Positions 11,929 through 23,979 are shown, counted from the stretch's first letter. The stretch is DNA of 64,000 bases from Lonicera japonica (GCA_021464415.1 CM038467.1:36053226-36117225), one strand, 5' to 3'. A program made the numbers and translations. The notes: generated by a model not told the origin, from the sequence alone.

Positions 11929-14357
11929 CCTTTCTTCACTACAAATTTGTTTATTATTATTAGGATAAATGTATCATGTTTATTTTATATAATAATTTTA
12001 TGTGTAAATGATTCTCTACTAGATTTGTGTTTTGTTCTGTCTCAAAAGTAAGGCTAACAAAATTAATCTGATGCAGGCATTTTTTTTCCCTTTCAATTCT
12101 CCCAAATTAGAGCTACTTATAGGGATTTTAAATTCTTGTGAAACTGATAATGAATCATCATTATATCAAAATGAACAATTGTTGCATTAATATTAAAAGA
12201 TTCTGAATATTTAAATTCAGGCACGTTGGGGTTTAGTTTGTATCCTATTTTTACCGTTTTGGGTTTGTAAACAAGCAATTCTCAGTACAAATTTGTATTC
12301 TTAATTTCCAGTTGGTACCAAATGAGGTTTCTTAAAAGATTTTTCCTTTTGCATTTCTAAGAATTCCTTTATTTTCTACTGTGGCCGTGTGTCCAACTTC
12401 CTGGTTTCTGTGGCTGATTTCTGCTCAACTGCCTGCCAATCTGCCAAACCTGTGCTCGATCTAGCTGCAGCTGCTTCTGTTCTGCGTTTTTTTTGGACTG
12501 ATTTGCTTTGTTTATATGCTACAAATATGTTTTTGCAACTGCTTTTACTTTGCCGTTTCTCCATCTGTAAAAGGGTACCATTCGGGACTCTTTTGCCTCG
12601 TTGGAGGCTGCACATTTTGTTTGTAGGCTGTGTTTTATGTATCATGTATTTGCAGCATCTTATTTTTTTTTGATAGGAAACAGAAACTTTCATTAATAAC
12701 CCAAAAACTACAATGACAACAACAAGAAAATTAGAGCACAGAGGCTAAGATATCCACCGAAAACTCTAACAGCTTGAGCAAGAACAAACAGTGACATACA
12801 AAGAATAAAGAAAAACATATCAATCAACCCCCTATGACACTAGAACAATCTAAAGAGAACAAAAACCGATCTGAAATATCAAAAATCCCCAATGCCTTTG
12901 CCCATTGCCGAACCAGAAAACATGTTTTTGTGTATTACCACTCTAATCTCAAATCAACTGTAGCACGAAATGGTTTTCTTCAATGTCACTTGCATTACCG
13001 CATCTCGTGTCTAAAAATTAAGAAAAACTGTATACGTGTCACGTTTCTCATCATTTCTTCTATTTGCTTGTACTCTTCCGCACATTGAGGTTTGAAATCT
13101 TTATCCTCTTCAGGGTGAATGATTTAATATTCCTTTTCATTGTTCGTAGCAATCTTACTGAGTTCCCCTAAAATTTTGCCTTGTGGTGATGGATGCAGAA
13201 AATGAAATTGGGACTTGTCTTACTGCATCTGAAACCCAATAGCGGCAGATCTGCTTACAGAGCAATTCCGTTTCATGAATTGTGTTACTTATTGGTTTTA
13301 ATTTTCATCCTTTTACAGCGGCATTCAGTTTCGTGTTAACTTTTCTGGTGCTTCTTTAGATTATGAGGTTGCGTTTATATCAGCTACGATTTTTTTCCAT
13401 ATTCTGCCCAGTGTTGGTTTTGCTTCGATCAGAAAAATGAAATGTCCTGCAAAATGTGGCTAAACTTTTTAGAGACATTTTCGCCTTTAATAACTTTGGG
13501 GAGCTACATCATTAATGTGAAGGACAGGTCGATCTACATTTTAGCCAAACATAGCACTAATTAGGATCCCCTGCACCCATACACACGAATCAGCTGAAAT
13601 TATCTCAAAAGTCCGCCTCCAATTTAGAGCTGACAAGGATACCTTTGTATCCCCAAAATCTTAAAAGAAAAAGCCCATGCTTCTTCCACGGTGGGATGCT
13701 TGGGTGCATGTAGGCTTAATACTAAAGTTACCACTTTTTGTTTATATTTGATATTAATGTAGCCACACTTAATGTATTAGTTCCTTTGAAATTAATGGTA
13801 TGGTTCTCGTCAGGTGACATAATGTGTGCTCACAAAGAGTTTTCTCTATGCACTTGTGCGGACATTTGGAACACACATCAAACCTTTTCTTTTGGCAAAC
13901 GATTGCCTTCATTCCCATACACTCGTCAATTTGTAATGATCCACATCCCTCTGGTAGTGTAATGTGCTGGCCCTTGGCTTGTATGCGGGTTCAATGAACG
14001 TAAAATACAACTTGGGCAAGCCAAGCCATTTTTGGTGAGAATCAGTAATGTTATACAATTTGTATTATCTTGTTCACATTAAGACTATTAGAGTATGACT
14101 TCGTTTTTTGACAGACTCCTTTTTCTTTTAAATTGTCTATGATTCAGTGAATGGTCAGTCCTCACCCTATAATGGCATTGTATTTCCTATGAATTAATAT
14201 ATTAAACCTCCCCCAACCCCTCCAAATGAGAGAAGAAAATAGGTCACGTACGTAAGGAAAAATGGTGGCTTTCTGTACCATCATTTTCGAAGTGTTTCCT
14301 TCACGATTTCTTTTTGTATTGTTTTCTTATATGTGACTCTCATTTGATCCCTTGCAG
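11929..14357 (+). other. Putative leader intron of TIR gene, copy 1
   Basis: Non-coding sequence shared with 40732-43673 of copy 2. A moderately GC-rich block at 12389-12660 is open in two frames and conserved between the copies, but shows no family I recognise. The stretch ends in CCCTTGCAG|ATTG, a good plant 3' splice site. Confidence 0.35.
12664..12935 (-). mobile_element. LINE (L1-type) 3' end, 5'-truncated
   Basis: Read on the minus strand, the segment ends in TTATTAATGAAAGTTTCTG then TTTCCTATC and an A-run, the familiar 3' tail of plant L1-type LINEs. It is absent from copy 2, where an unrelated segment of about 800 bp (41462-42268) occupies the same position. The ORF at 12834-13088 falls across it and is probably spurious. 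Confidence 0.5.
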
Positions 14358-14890
14358 ATTGACACCATTTTCTGCTAGTAGCGGTGGAGCTTGACTTTCT
14401 GAATTCTTCAACAATTCATCTCTTGGAGCTTTGTCCAATGGCTGGTGTGAGTTCTCAATCTCTCCCTCTTTTACCTGGATGTAGCTCCCATATCTCCATG
14501 ATTTTCAAGGATGATTCGGGTAATACTTTTTCCAATCGCCTTATTGCTGATCTGAGGCAAGCAGGATTACTTACGCTCCAAGACAACCAAATGATAGATA
14601 GTATCCAACAGTCCAACATTTGCATAATCATATTCTCTGATGGCTTTTTTTCTTCCAAAGGGCTTCTAGATAAGTTTGTCAAGATCCTAGATTTCTATGG
14701 ACCCTCAAGAATTGTACCTGTCTACTTTAATGTGGACCGTTCTGATGTTAGGCATCAATTGGGTAGTGTTGGAGAAGCATTTTCTGTATTCGAAATGGGA
14801 AACGAGGACGATGTAAGCCCATTGCGAGAAGCACTCAAGAAAGTAGTAAATATCCCAGGTTACAACGTTGGAAATGTGGCTAATGGGTAA
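14358..14890 (+). CDS. TIR-domain protein, copy 1 (second exon lost; catalytic Glu replaced)
   Basis: The start is ATG at 14438; upstream in-frame codons lead back only to a GTG. A splice acceptor at 14356-14357 makes 14358-14437 a 5' UTR. The 150-residue product aligns with the plant TIR fold: ISMIFKDDSG for beta-A, SNICIIIFSDGFFSS for the beta-C strand, VPVYFNVDRSDVRHQLGS and GEAF for the conserved VxPVFYxVDPSDVRxQxGSFxxAF region, then LREAL. TIR domains of plant immune receptors cleave NAD+ and signal to EDS1. The glutamate of the family's LDEL motif is the catalytic residue; here it is K79 (LDKF). The BB-loop (LxRGxxI) is also missing. The donor GGTAATT survives at 14886-14892, but a 554 bp deletion after 15094 removed the acceptor and exon 2, so translation stops at the TAA straddling the donor. 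Probably a decaying, non-catalytic copy. Confidence 0.75.
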
Positions 14891-15150
14891 TTTCCTCGTA
14901 TCTCATGCTCTCTGCCCTGGATATTCCTTCTTGTGCATAATTATTTGTTTTTCCTTTATTTTTTGGTTCTTAAGAAGACTAGAAGAGTATTTCTAAATTT
15001 ATTAAAATCAGAAAATTAAGGGGCATCAGAAAAGACCGACTTGTACAACTGTATTTTGGTTATAACATCATGATCCTTCCTTATGTCTATGATCCTCTAC
15101 ACAGTACTTAAAATTTTTGCACATAATACATAGGCATGCTTCATCATTGA

Positions 15151-16250
15151 TTTACTAATCCTTTGAGCAGCCTCCACCCCCCCCCCCCCCCCGGCGTTTA
15201 ACAAAATGCTAACTCTGTACATTTTTTAATTTCTTGAACCGAATTACCCCTCTGTTTACTATTCATCTTCTTCTTCAAAGGTGAAATAAAAAAAATGGAT
15301 TTACTATTCATCTTCTTCTTCAAAGATGAATTCAAAATAATTTTCAATAATAACCTAATTTCGAAATCCAAAATTGTTTATATTAGTAAACTCAATTTAC
15401 AAATTCAAAAATTGTTTGCTATTTATCTTCTTCTTGAAATGTGAAATACAAAAATGGGTTTACTATTTATCTTCTTCTTTTTCAAAGATGAATCCAACAA
15501 TAAACTCATTTTTATACCCAATTTAGAAATTCAAAATTGTTTATACTAGTAAACCCATTTTCATACCCAATTTACAAATCTAAATCCGTTTACCATTCAT
15601 TTTTTTTTTCAAGATGAATCTTCTTTTTCAAATATGGGTTCACTATTCACTTTCTTTCTAAAATCGTTTTCAAAAATGATGATGATGAACCCATTTTCCT
15701 TCATTTTCTTTCTCCCCTATTTCGTCACTCTTTCTCATCTATGTAATATTTCTTCATCATCTCCTTGGCGCGATTGAAAGATATGCAATGAAATTTGAGA
15801 TTTGAAATTTAAGATTTAAAAATTCGAATTGAAATTAGATCCTCAAATGAATTAATTTTAGAGAGAGAAAGTTAAAACTAATTTTGGATATAATTACGAA
15901 ATGGGTTTTTGAAGGTTGAGATGAAGAATGAATGAGATTAAATTAGAGAGAGAAAGTTGTTGAGTTTGAGATAATTACGAAATGGGTTTCTTGAAGGTTG
16001 AGATGGAGAAGGAAAGATATGAAATTTGAGAGACAAAGTTATTGGGTTTTGTGTTTAGGAAGAGAATAAATGAAATTAGGGTTATTGAATATTCATTGAG
16101 TGAGGAAGATGATGAACAGTAAGGGGGTCAAAGGGACAAAAAATGGGACGGAGTTAGCATTCCGTCAAATTGCAGAGAGGTAACTCAAAGAATTAGTAAA
16201 ACAAGGGGTTAAGTTGAGTTTTGAATTAATAATAGGGAAAAACTAAAAAA
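15151..16250. mobile_element. Long-inverted-repeat (MULE-like) element
   Basis: The left arm TTTACTAATCCTTTGAGCAG (from 15151) through AATGCTAACTCTGTAC is matched in inverse by the right arm GACGGAGTTAGCATTCCGTC (about 16148) through CTCAAAGAATTAGTAAA (16200). The element sits exactly where homology with copy 2 stops. A run of 16 C (15177-15192) interrupts the left arm. The interior repeats TTTACTATTCATCTTCTTCT with small changes. The right arm seems to extend to about 16250 while the left does not, so the left end may be truncated. There is no transposase ORF and no certain target duplication. Confidence 0.6.
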
Positions 16251-16680
16251 ATCCCAAAATTTTATTATTGGATAAACATAATTTTCTAAAAATGCCCTCG
16301 TTGATCTTTCCTATTGTAACAAAAATTTGGCCCTTGCGTTTATGTATATCTGTAATTTGGTATATAAAATTATATATACATATCGTCAAGTGTCAACTGT
16401 CAATTTTTTTTTCATTTCGTTATCTATGTTGGATTGGATTCCAAGTGTTAATATATTCTGAAACGAAAAAATAAAATAAAAAGTTCTTAACTAAACTTTG
16501 TTGTATAATACATTAACAAGTGGCATCCAATGCAACGGAGATAACCAATTGGCTATTTCCTTGTGCAATTAAAAAGAGACAACAACAAAATTACAAACTT
16601 TAATTTATGATGTAAATCAGCTACGGAAGAAAGGTGAAAGGATTTAATCCTTTAGAGATGTTTTGTTTGAATTGATTTAT

Positions 16681-18157
16681 TGATGTACTAAGAAATTAGT
16701 ATATTATAAACCATTTATTTATATTTTGGAGAGCATATATTTTTATATTTGTTGTATTTTTAGTATTTTTCAGCTGTTTAGAATTAAATTGGAAGATTTC
16801 GAAGTAAGAAAAGATTGGCTGCACACATCACATGTATTCAAGAAAATTTTGGTGCTAATCCGCATGGAATTTGAAGAAAACTTCAGAGACAAAAGTTTAA
16901 GATCTTTGAGTTAGCTATGCATGGACGAAAACCTTGCATCAATTGGAATTCAGAGCAGAAAGTTATGGCTGAAATACGATCAATGCGTCAAAATACTAAT
17001 TCCATCAAGCCCATTTAATTAATTAGAGAATTGGCCCGCTTGCAGTCCATCAAGGCTCATTCACTCATCCTATTATCCAGCTCCCAAGCCCACCTGAAGG
17101 CCAGCCCAGTTCAACCATTCTTATCCAAGCTAGCCCATTAATGCATGACCAAGCCCACAACTCAAGAAAACCCTAATTTACCAATCAATTATAAATACAA
17201 GAACCTGCAAAGGCACAATCAGACAGCAGCAGCCGATCACTCATCTCTTTCTTTTTCCTTCCTTCTTTTCTTTTCCTTTCTTTATTTAATTTTTGCAGAA
17301 ACTTTGTTTTCTTTATTATTGATAGTATTCGGATGCTTTGTAGACTATTGCAATTAATTCAAAATTATTTTCTTCTTCTTCTTCTTCAATTTATTTGCGC
17401 ATACTCAAGTAAGTATTTAATTTATTTATTTGTGAATTATTTAACTATGTTTTGTGTTTTAATTGCAAGAATGCTAGGCTAGATTATTATCTTGGATAGA
17501 GGATGATTATATTTGATTGATTATCTTGCACATATTCATGCCAATTAGTTCTACCCATTTAATGCTTTAATGTTAAAAAATAATTCTTCCTATTGAATGC
17601 CTATTTTAACTGAAATAAAAATAATATTGGATTCTCATTATAATTTGTTGGATTCAGTTTATGATTTTTTAAATACGGATATAAATTGTGTTTTGGCAGA
17701 TATGGTGAGTTTTTATTTTACATATAAGTTTGGTTATGGAAGAATTAATAATTAGATTTTAAAAATTAATTGTGCTTAAATGATTTTATTTTCTGCATGT
17801 AATAGAGTCGAGAGACCAAATTAATGCGAGACAAAGAGTAAAGTTTATTAGGCATAAATATTAGGAACATGATATCAAATATATGACTTCTCCACCCTAG
17901 TATTTCATAAATTGATTATTTTTTTTAATATTTTATTAATTAATTGTTTAGTTAGTATTTTATTAATTAAATAGTTTATTAGTGTTTTTAGTTGATAACT
18001 CACAATCTCCCAATTTTTAAACTAGATTAGGAATTAATCAAAATTAGTAAGTGGTAAAAATATCGAGTCTATTGGGTTCGACCTTGCACTTGCATACGCT
18101 ATACTATATACCGATTCGTGCACTTGCGAGTAAATAAAACAAGTTTTTGACGCAACA
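16681..18157 (+). repeat. 5' LTR of Athila-like Ty3 element
   Basis: A 1477 bp LTR running from TGATGTACTAAG to GACGCAACA. A TATA-like ATTATAAATACAAG at about 17188 precedes a pyrimidine-rich transcribed region. The 5 bp TTTAT before it (16676-16680) is repeated after the second LTR (21362-21366). It contains about 54 bp (about 17750-17803) that the other LTR lacks. ORFs inside it are LTR sequence, not genes. Confidence 0.92.
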
Positions 18158-18185
18158 AGTTGTTGGCGCCGTTGGTGTTAAGAGA
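18158..18185 (+). other. Primer-binding site region of Athila-like element
   Basis: TGTTGGCGCCGTTGG directly follows the LTR. The TGGCGCCGTT core is the PBS commonly seen in plant Athila-type Ty3 elements. The exact tRNA was not checked. Confidence 0.6.
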
Positions 18186-18236
18186 TAAAACAGGATAAAT
18201 GACTTAGAACTTAATCTTTTGTTTGAGATAGGAACA

Positions 18237-19883
18237 ATGGCTGATGAACAGGAAGAGATAAAGACTTTAAGGGAGCTTTTCTCTCCTATCACTACCAACC
18301 CACATTCATGTATAGTTTTTCTTTCCACCACCGCAAATTATTTCGAGTTTAAACTGTAAGTAATGCAACTTCTTCCTATTTTTTATGGAATCGATCAAGA
18401 AGATCCTTATCTCTATATTAAGAATTTTCTAGAAATTTGCGCTATCTTTAAGTTTCAAAAATTTTCAGATGAGTCAGTTCGTTTACGTTTATTTCCTTTT
18501 TTCCTGAAAGGAAAAACAAAGGCGTGGCTCAATTCATTACCTTCTAGGTCCATTAATAATTGATAAACTTTGGTTTTTAAATTTCTTACTAATTTTTTTT
18601 TCATGTCAAAAACGAATGAACTTCGAAGACAGATATCGGATTTTTGTCAAGAAGATCATGAAAAATTCTTTAAATCTTGAGAAAGATTTAAGGACCTACT
18701 TTTTAGATGTCCCCACCACGGTTTTGAGACATGGAGATTAATACAATTCTTTTACAATAGATTGACTCAAACTAATCAAAATATGATTGAGTCAATGAAC
18801 AGTGGTACTTTTATTAGTCTCACTAAATATCAAGCTTATAATTTCCTCGAGAATCTTTCCGAGAGCTCTTAGCAATATGATTTCTCTTCTCGAAGAAATT
18901 CCTCATCTCAAAACAAGAAGAGGGTAGGCATCTATGAATTGACCGAAGGTGTAGAGACTAGAAGGCAGTTAGATAGTCTCTCGAAGAAACTTGAAGCTCT
19001 AACAATGCGGCTGGACGGTAATTCCGTCAACCAAGTTCAAGATGAATGATGTTCTGTGTGTGCTAGCCCTATGCACACGTCACAAACTTGCCCCTTTATG
19101 GTAGGATTCTCTGAATTCGCGCCACAACAAGTAAATGTGATGAATGACTATAAGAAGCAATTAAATAGTCCATTCACAGATACATACAATTCAGGTTGGA
19201 GAAACCATCCAAATTTTTCGTGGTCACAAGGTCAGCCCATGTCCAATTTGGGTTCCTCATCATCTAATGTTCCATGACAGCAGCTACCCCCTGGTTTCCA
19301 TCCTCATGTAAATTCCTATCCACCATTCCAACCTACTCTACCTGCTCCATCATCCCATGTCATTCCAACACAATTCTCATATTTGGAGGACACTCTTAAA
19401 CAATTTATCCAAGTGACAACCCAAAACAATCAGACTTCAAGCCAGCTTTTGCAAGAAGTTAAAAATAAAGGCCTTATGAACACTCAAGCCATCATCAAAC
19501 TAGAGAATCAAATAGGTCAAGTGGCGAATCAACTTGGTGAAAGAGAGAAGGAAAAATTTTCAAGTCAACCAATTTCGAACCCTAAATGTGTTTCTTCGAG
19601 TGGGTCAGCTTCTAACCCACCAAATGCACAAACACATGGGTAAGTCGAAGCCATCACCACACTTAGATCGGAAAAGGTGGTTAACAATAAAGTGAGTTTG
19701 CCAGATAGCAAGGAGGAAGAGAAATAAGAAGAGCAAATTCTAGCTGAGGTTGCTCTTACACCTCAAGTTGTGAACCAAGCTCCTCCTGCTAAGCAAGTAA
19801 TTGAAAATATCTCGAGTAGGACTTTTGTTCCTAAAGCCCCATTTCCTCATAGGCTTAAAGACTATAAGAAAGGTACACAATTT
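18237..19883 (+). pseudogene. gag of Athila-like Ty3 element, broken by stops
   Basis: The reading begins at ATG 18237 with MADEQEEIKTLRELFSPITT, the usual Athila Gag opening. It continues through DPYLYIKNFLEIC, KTKAWLNSLPS, RCPHHGFETWRL, NMIESMNSGT, GIYELTEGVE, a CSVCASPMHTSQTC knuckle-like segment and a WRNHPNFSW motif, in shifting frames with several stop codons. It ends abruptly near FPHRLKDYKKGTQFEE at 19883, just after the point where protease and polymerase should follow. No pol is present, so the element cannot move on its own. Confidence 0.85.
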
Positions 19884-19938
19884 GAAGAAAGGTGAAAGGA
19901 TTTAATCCTTTAGAGATGTTTTGTTTGAATTGATTTAT
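19884..19938 (+). repeat. Host-flank duplicate lodged inside the LTR element
   Basis: These 55 bp repeat 16626-16680, the host sequence lying left of the 5' LTR, and run directly into the second LTR. The counterpart at 50505-50560 confirms that the sequence is host block B and not element DNA. The junction shares GAAGAAAGGT between gag and host flank. Confidence 0.9.
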
Positions 19939-21361
19939 TGATGTACTAAGAAATTAGTACATTATAAACCATTAATTTATATTTTGGAGAGCATATATTT
20001 TTATATTTGTTGTATTTTTAGTATTTTTCAGCTGTTTAGAATTAAATTGGAAGATTTCGAAGTAAGAAAAGATTGGCTGCACACATCACCTGTATTCAAG
20101 AAAATTTTGGTGCTAATCCGCATGGAATTTGAAGAAAACTTCAGAGACAAAAGTTTAAGATCTTTGAGTTAGCTATGCATGGACGAAAACCTTGCATCAA
20201 TTGGAATTCAGAGCAGAAAGTTATGGCTGAAATACGATCAATGCGTCAAAATACTAATTCCATTAAGCCCATTTAATTAATTAGAGAATTGGCCCGCTTG
20301 CAGTCCATCAAGGCTCATTCACTCATCCTATTATCCAGCTCCCAAGCCCACCTGAAGGCCAGCCCAGTTCAACCATTCTTATCCAAGCTAGCCCATTAAT
20401 GCATGACCAAGCCCACAACTCAAGAAAACCCTAATTTACCAATCAATTATAAATACAAGAACCTGCAAAGGCACAATCAGACAGCAGCAGCCGATCACTC
20501 ATCTCTTTCTTTTTCCTTCCTTCTTTTCTTTTCCTTTCTTTATTTAATTTTTGCAGAAACTTTGTTTTCTTTATTATTGATAGTATTCGGATGCTTTGTA
20601 GACTATTGCAATTAATTCAAAATTATTTTCTTCTTCTTCTTCTTCAATTTATTTGCGCATACTCAAGTAAGTATTTAATTTATTTATTTGTGAATTATTT
20701 AACTATGTTTTGTGTTTTAATTGCAAGAATGCTAGGCTAGATTATTATCTTGGGTAGAGGATGATTATATTTGATTGATTATCTTGCACATATTCATGCC
20801 AATTAGTTCTACCCATTTAATGCTTTAATGTTAAAAAATAATTCTTCCTATTGAATGCCTATTTTAATTGAAATAAAAATAATATTGGATTCTCATTATA
20901 ATTTGTTGGATTCAGTTTATGATTTGTTAAATACGGATATAAATTGTGTTTTGGCAGATATGGTGAGTTTTTATTTTACATATAAGTTTGGTTATGGAAG
21001 AATTAATAGAGTCGAGAGACCAAATTAATGCGAGACAAAGAGTAAAGTTTATTAGGCATAAATATTAGGAACATGATATCAAATATATGACTTCTCCACC
21101 CTAATATTTCATAAATTGATTATTTTTTTTAATATTTTATTAATTAATTGTTTAGTTAGTATTTTATTAATTAAATAGTTTATTAGTGTTTTTAGTTGAT
21201 AACTCACAATCTCCCAATTTTTAAACTAGATTAGGAATTAATCAAAATTAGTAAGTGGTAAAAATATCAAGTCTATTGGGTTCGACCTTGCACTTGCATA
21301 CGCTATATTATATATCGATTCGTGCACTTGCGAGTAAATAAAACAAGTTTTTGACGCAACA
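19939..21361 (+). repeat. 3' LTR of Athila-like element
   Basis: A 1423 bp LTR, nearly identical to the first (a handful of substitutions by eye) apart from a 54 bp deletion at about 21009. TTTAT follows at 21362-21366. The strong LTR-LTR similarity suggests recent insertion relative to the decayed gag. Confidence 0.92.
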
Positions 21362-21630
21362 TTTATTATTCCTATTTCCTAACGATAGAGCACTATTTTT
21401 TTTTAATTAGTTGAAATACACTATTTATACTTGTAAATTTCTCTCAATCACAATCATATAGTTTCTTTTGTGCTTTTGTTAAGAATATAGTTTGTAAGGG
21501 ATCTAGATCTTACAAAACAAAGATGGTACAAAGCTACATACTATTAGAAATTAGAAGTAGGGTATGATAAGGCCACTTTGGGAAGATCACACATTTTTTA
21601 AATTTAAGATAAAATAAATTTTAGATATTA

Positions 21631-21938
21631 AGGCTCCGTTTAATATCAACATGAAAAATGAAAAGAAAAATAACTAATTTGAGTGAGAAAATGGAAAATA
21701 AGTTGAGGGATGTAATGAAATTAACTCTTCCTTTTAGCTTTTTCCATGAAACTTTTTTCTTTGGGTGGGGGTGAAGAATTTTTTTCCACAAAATATAAAG
21801 AATAATAAATGACACATACTAACAAAAATGTGTATGGTATGGTGAACATCTAACCACATGCTTTAACTTAGTTTCCATCTTCTCACTCAAATTAGTTGTT
21901 TTTCTTTTCATTTTCCATGTTGCTATTAAACGGAGCCT
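21631..21938. mobile_element. hAT-like MITE, 308 bp
   Basis: The terminal inverted repeats AGGCTCCGTTTAATA and the inverse TATTAAACGGAGCCT extend imperfectly over about 35 bp each. The flanks AGATATTA (21623-21630) and AAATATTA (21939-21946) form an 8 bp target duplication with one change. The empty site with a single AAATATTA is present at about 50813. There is no coding capacity. Confidence 0.8.
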
Positions 21939-22599
21939 AAATATTATTAATTTTTGTAAGTTAATTAGACCAAATAGGTAAACTCAAAGAAAAAAGTGGA
22001 TTAACTTACAAAGTGGATGAGCTTAGATGATGAATTCAAAATCACCCATATTAAAATTATTAGAAAATTAGTCTGAGGTCTTCTATCTTTCAAATGGATT
22101 TATTAATGAATATACATTTTAAGTACATTGTTTTAAGAACAAACACTTTAAAAAAGGATTGTATTTTATTAAAAGTCCTAGTTACATTTTAATATTTTAA
22201 ATTATGTTAATTTTATTATTTTTGTATGATTTGTCTATGTTGCCCTTTTTAAGATAGAGAGAGACATAATAACCATTGATGATAATGATGGTGTAAAATA
22301 GTTTCTTTACCTCGTGGACCAATCACAGGGAAACACGTGGACATTGTCGCCTAGGTGAGGAAATCGAGCTTAGAGGTCTGTTTTTGAGTCTGCGCTCAGA
22401 AGGAGATAGTGGGAATGTCGGAACTGTATCCCTTGTACACTCGAGGTCATAAGTCTATAGAGCACGACCTTCGGAGGTCTAGGCAGAAATTTCAACCAGA
22501 AGGAGGAGGACTTATCCTTTGTACAAAGGCTTGGGGGCTCAGCCAGACCTCCTCCACTGCCAGGAAGGGACCCAGAAGTAAATATGGTCCGCGAAAGAA

Positions 22600-23760
22600 G
22601 CTCTAAGAGAGCTTCTTAACACCTAAGTGGGAACAAATGAGGCAGACCTCCTTCCCCCAGTCCAGGAACAAGTACAAGAAACAGGTGTGAGACCCCGAGG
22701 GTCCGTGTTCAATAGGATATCCAACAAAGGATCCGTTGAAGAGGCAGATAAAATGCTCAGGTTAAAGATGAAAGCTCAGTTGGCCGAAATAATGAAAATA
22801 ATGGGCCACTTCGGAGGGAGCTCGACTGTAGCTTTGGTAAGGGACTTTGAATTCCTATTTGCAGAGTACATTCAAACCTACCAAGTCTCGGAGAGATTCA
22901 AGATCCCAACATTGGAGTCATATGATGGCATCACAGATCCTGTAGACCATTAGTAGTAGTACGGGAACATAATGGGGTTCTAGAATGTCGTAGATGGTAT
23001 TATATTCAGAGCATCCATCGTAACTATCAAAGGAGCAACGCGAATGTGGTGTAACAATTTCCTCATGGGGTCAATTCAGAGCTCGCAAAAGCTTGAAACC
23101 AAGTTCATAGCTCATTTCCTCAGGACCTAAAAATAATCCAAGCCTTCCATTTACCTTTTCACAATCAAAGAAAGGTCGATAGAAAGCTCGAAAAATTTTG
23201 CTTTTCAGTTCAACCAAGAGAGTCTTAATATCACAAACAATAATGAAGGGGTAACAGTGGCTGCCTTCATAGAAGGGGTGACCTCCCCTTACTACTTAAT
23301 GGCTCTAGCCAGGATGGTTCCAAAAACCATGTCCAAGCTCTTAGACAAGGTCAACAAACAAATCAGCAATTAAGAAACTCTCCAAAGGCGTGATTTGTTA
23401 GGTCTTTTAGCCCTCTTTCCCTCGTCCAATCGCTAAAGGGGACACAGTCCATCCCACAACTAAGAGAAATGGGGCAAGAAGGGCAAAAAGGAAGCAAACA
23501 AGTCTGAACTAAGTGAAGGCAAGGTCCACTAGCAGTTCACCCCATTGACAGCTCCCCTGGGTAAGGTCTATACCCAATTGGATTTAGGGCAGCTCCCAGA
23601 GCCCGCTCGGGAAAATGAAAACCTCGAAAAAAGAGGGATATGATGAAGTACTATCGGTACTATAAGGACCACGGCCATGAGATAAACAATTACTGAAAGC
23701 TAAAGGAAGAGATCAAGAAACTCATCTAGAGAGGACAACTCCAGTAGTGTGTGTACAAGA
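22600..23760 (+). pseudogene. gag of Tat-type element
   Basis: The open part at 22627-22953 gives a Gag-like segment ending SERFKIPTLESYDGITDPVDH, matching the family's PxLxxYDGxxDPxxHL signature. Later frames give GATRMWCNNF, FIAHFL and FNQESLNI, and a basic KDHGHEINNY region corresponding to the cysteine/histidine stretch near the Gag C-terminus. At least six in-frame stops and frameshifts interrupt it. Confidence 0.7.
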
Positions 23761-23979
23761 ATAATGATATTCCCTCGAAAGCAAAAGGGAAAGGAACATG
23801 CTAATGAGATCTTCATGATTGAAGGGTACTTGTCCTTTTCTGAAAACAGCAAAGGTCCAGAAAGGCCCACATTAGACATGCCAAGTCCTCCAGCCCGGAG
23901 GTAGAGTTCATCAGTTTCATGCCTACAAAGATGGTGAACTATGACGTCGCATAGATCACCTTCACAGATGAACACATGA

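Larger units (their letters stand above)
1..15155. repeat. Segmental duplication, copy 1
   Basis: This stretch aligns base by base, by eye at roughly nine identical bases in ten, with about 32660-45030. It shares the satellite array, all non-coding landmarks, the doubled putative promoter block and the TIR gene. Homology ends just after the GATTTAC at 15149-15155, where a transposon begins. Copy 1 runs off the left edge of the window: base 1 already matches about 32663. Segments present only here are about 3975-8005, 10218-10603 (palindromic MITE), 11284-11928 (hAT) and 12664-12935 (LINE tail). A 554 bp deletion after 15094 is also private to this copy. Confidence 0.93.
16255..22290. repeat. 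Dispersed block B, interrupted copy
   Basis: Bases 16255-16680, 21362-21622 and 21947-22290 read as one continuous sequence at 50155-51110 (landmarks AAATTTTATTATTGGATAAA, AAGGATTTAATCCTTT and GTAAGGGATCTAGATCTTAC). The intervening parts are the LTR element and the MITE, so 50155-51110 serves as an empty-site control for both. The block itself has no recognisable coding content. Confidence 0.85.

Noticed and set aside
12376..12693. Overlapping ORFs on both strands, conserved in copy 2 (41177-41483)
   Set aside because: Conservation follows from the recent duplication; both strands are open and no family is recognised, so coding status is unsupported.
14384..14437. N-terminal extension of TIR copy 1 starting at 14384
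   Set aside because: It would start at GTG, and copy 2 has a 2 bp insertion just before the ATG that breaks the extension; the ATG at 14438 is the shared start.
17145..17357. 70-residue ORF repeated identically at 20403-20615
   Set aside because: The repetition comes from the two LTRs of one element; it is not a conserved gene.
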